Shown piece by piece: positions 62,717 to 64,000 of a DNA stretch of 64,000 nucleotides. Origin of the DNA: Siderastrea siderea (lineage: Eukaryota; Cnidaria; Anthozoa; Scleractinia; Rhizangiidae); NCBI GenBank assembly GCA_964030785.1, contig OZ034972.1, forward strand, positions 16,339,183 to 16,403,182, read 5' to 3'. The stretch's first letter is position 1; each line of letters starts with the position of its first letter. Both the position numbers and the translations under genes were made by a program. A model generated the notes under the pieces. It was not told the DNA's origin, did not search any database, and saw only the letters and a program-made list of their open reading frames with translations.

Positions 62717-62868
62717 TGGTGGAAGGCCAGGGAGTCTTAAGCTTCCTGAATGCTCTATTGATCCTGTTAAACTTTGGAATTCGCTACCAGATAAACTGTT
62801 TTAGACTGCCCTTAAATTTGAAATCTTTTATTAGAGCCTATATATTACCAGTCACTTTGCTGCCATGA
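62717..62868 (+). pseudogene. Possible LINE ORF2 C-terminal remnant
   Basis: IDPVKLWNSLPDKL followed, in another frame, by LNLKSFIRAYIL resembles the (T/L)WNSLP..L....SF... tail of LINE reverse transcriptases. Short and frameshifted. Confidence 0.35.
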
Positions 62869-63418
62869 ACGCTGACTTAGGTCATTTTACTGTAAACTAG
62901 TTCTTAAGTGGCAATGTCTGTAAGAGCGGTCCACTGCATTTCGGGTCAGAAAAAAGTTTTCCCTCAAACTTTGTCCAGGAAACCATCTTGGGTCACAAGT
63001 AAAGGAAACAAGTTTCGTTTTGGGAAATACGCTAAAATATTTTTTTTAGAGCCCACAACAGTAAGAGCGGCAAAAGCCGTAAATTAGCGCCTGGCCAGAC
63101 ACGAAAATTGTATAAGTTGGCGACCTCACTGCTCAGAAACCACAACACGCAGCAAAAAAATGTTATTATTTTTAAGTTAAGAGGTCCTTCAAGGGTGTAA
63201 AGCGTATGTTAAATTTAATTTGTGTTGAGGTGGAAGCTCCTGATAATTAATATATTAACACTCATCTGAGCGCTTTCTGAAAACTCGCAAAAGTACCCTG
63301 TCTTCGTCGGCCTTTATTTCCCGAGTCCAGACCGAGTCGCTCTAAATTCCTATCGAAGTGCGTTAATGAGATGTCAGGGAGTACAGAAATATAAAAATAC
63401 CTTGCGCTTTTTATCGTC

Positions 63419-64000
63419 CTTTACCACAGTGACTTCGAACTTTTGGTGATTTTTGCGAATATGACACACGCATTATGCAAATTAGGTTGTTGAGCAAATT
63501 CGGATCGTGTGAACTGAATAGCTTCTAGATTTTAAGATTTCTCCATTTCAAGTCATAAATACAGAAAAGCATACACAAATAGAAGTTTTGAACTGTTCAA
63601 ATTGATGAAATAAGCGAATTACTGAGTCCTGATCTTTGGATGCCAATCCGGAGAATTGCGTGACTCGCATTATACAAATTGGGTTGTCTGCTAAACTTGG
63701 TCCGTTCCGGTAACCGTTGCAAAAAACCTTTTTAACTGTTTGGATCCCACTTTTGTTTTAATTGAATATTAAAGAAATGTTAAGACTACATGCACTGTAG
63801 GTAGAAACGTTGACGATGAATTCAGCAAGTTACAGTACTGACTTCTGTTCATGTGTCATTTGTATAACTCTGTTTGCAATGAAATGGACAGCGTGTGGGA
63901 TAAAAAGGAATCTCTACTTTTTTGTAGTCGGGTTTTGATTTTTTATGTCTTCGATTTGCTCTTTTGATCTTCCTTTTCCACAGCGCCTTCGAACTTTTGG
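63419..64000 (+). repeat. Direct repeat, second copy truncated by window end
   Basis: CCTTTACCACAGTGACTTCG (63419) recurs as CCTTTTCCACAGCGCCTTCG (63972), both followed by AACTTTTGG. A related CGCATTAT(G/A)CAAATT word occurs at about 63470 and 63668. Confidence 0.6.

Larger units (their letters stand above)
60934..64000. other. Dynein intron to the window edge
   Basis: Holds a transposon-like element (61289-62716), a possible LINE C-terminal remnant (62717-62868) and a direct repeat whose second copy is cut by the window end. Confidence 0.6.

Overview
The window is eukaryotic, animal nuclear DNA. Short exons (27-164 nt) with GT/AG borders sit among large, AT-rich, repeat-filled introns. The gene families (Tec-type tyrosine kinase, axonemal dynein) and the repeats (Penelope-like elements with a GIY-YIG domain, a tRNA-headed SINE, many foldback elements and MITEs) point to an early-branching metazoan. 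An anthozoan cnidarian, probably a stony coral, fits best. That assignment is inference; no sequence search was possible.

Region 1 (about 3.95-36.8 kb, + strand) is most of a Tec/BTK-family non-receptor tyrosine kinase gene. Eighteen exons can be chained with consistent intron phases, giving about 525 codons: Btk zinc motif, short proline-rich linker, SH3, SH2 and a complete kinase domain ending at a TAA at 36773. The PH-domain exons were not found and probably lie upstream of base 1. The introns carry most of the repeats: a two-orientation array of tRNA-like copies (2.1-3.3 kb), Penelope-type fragments, a TTAA-flanked element of nested palindromes (12.56-13.21 kb), paired inverted arrays of a CCCCGGAACA 10-mer (15.4 and 17.2 kb), a Harbinger-like element (26.7-28.0 kb), a LINE fragment lodged in a tetranucleotide microsatellite (31.4-33.1 kb), a tRNA-headed SINE (33.4-33.7 kb) and a hAT-like MITE (34.07-34.40 kb).

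Region 2 (36.8-56.2 kb) is mostly intergenic and repeat-rich. It holds several MITEs with visible target-site duplications. A possible first coding exon of a low-molecular-weight protein tyrosine phosphatase lies at 47,934 (+). A minus-strand, WD-repeat-like exon at 51,590-51,812 is interrupted by an in-frame TGA. Related inverted sequence blocks flank this interval (about 47.8 and 52.0 kb). Neither gene could be extended.

Region 3 (56.2 kb to the end, + strand) is the 5' part of an axonemal dynein heavy chain gene, probably of the single-headed inner-arm DNAH3/7/12 type. Seven N-terminal exons are visible and the gene runs off the right edge. One exon (58.63-58.85 kb) seems to need a one-base change at a GGGGG run to stay open. 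The kinase and the dynein share a strand but no evident function. No operon-like logic, CRISPR array, rRNA gene or bacterial feature was seen.
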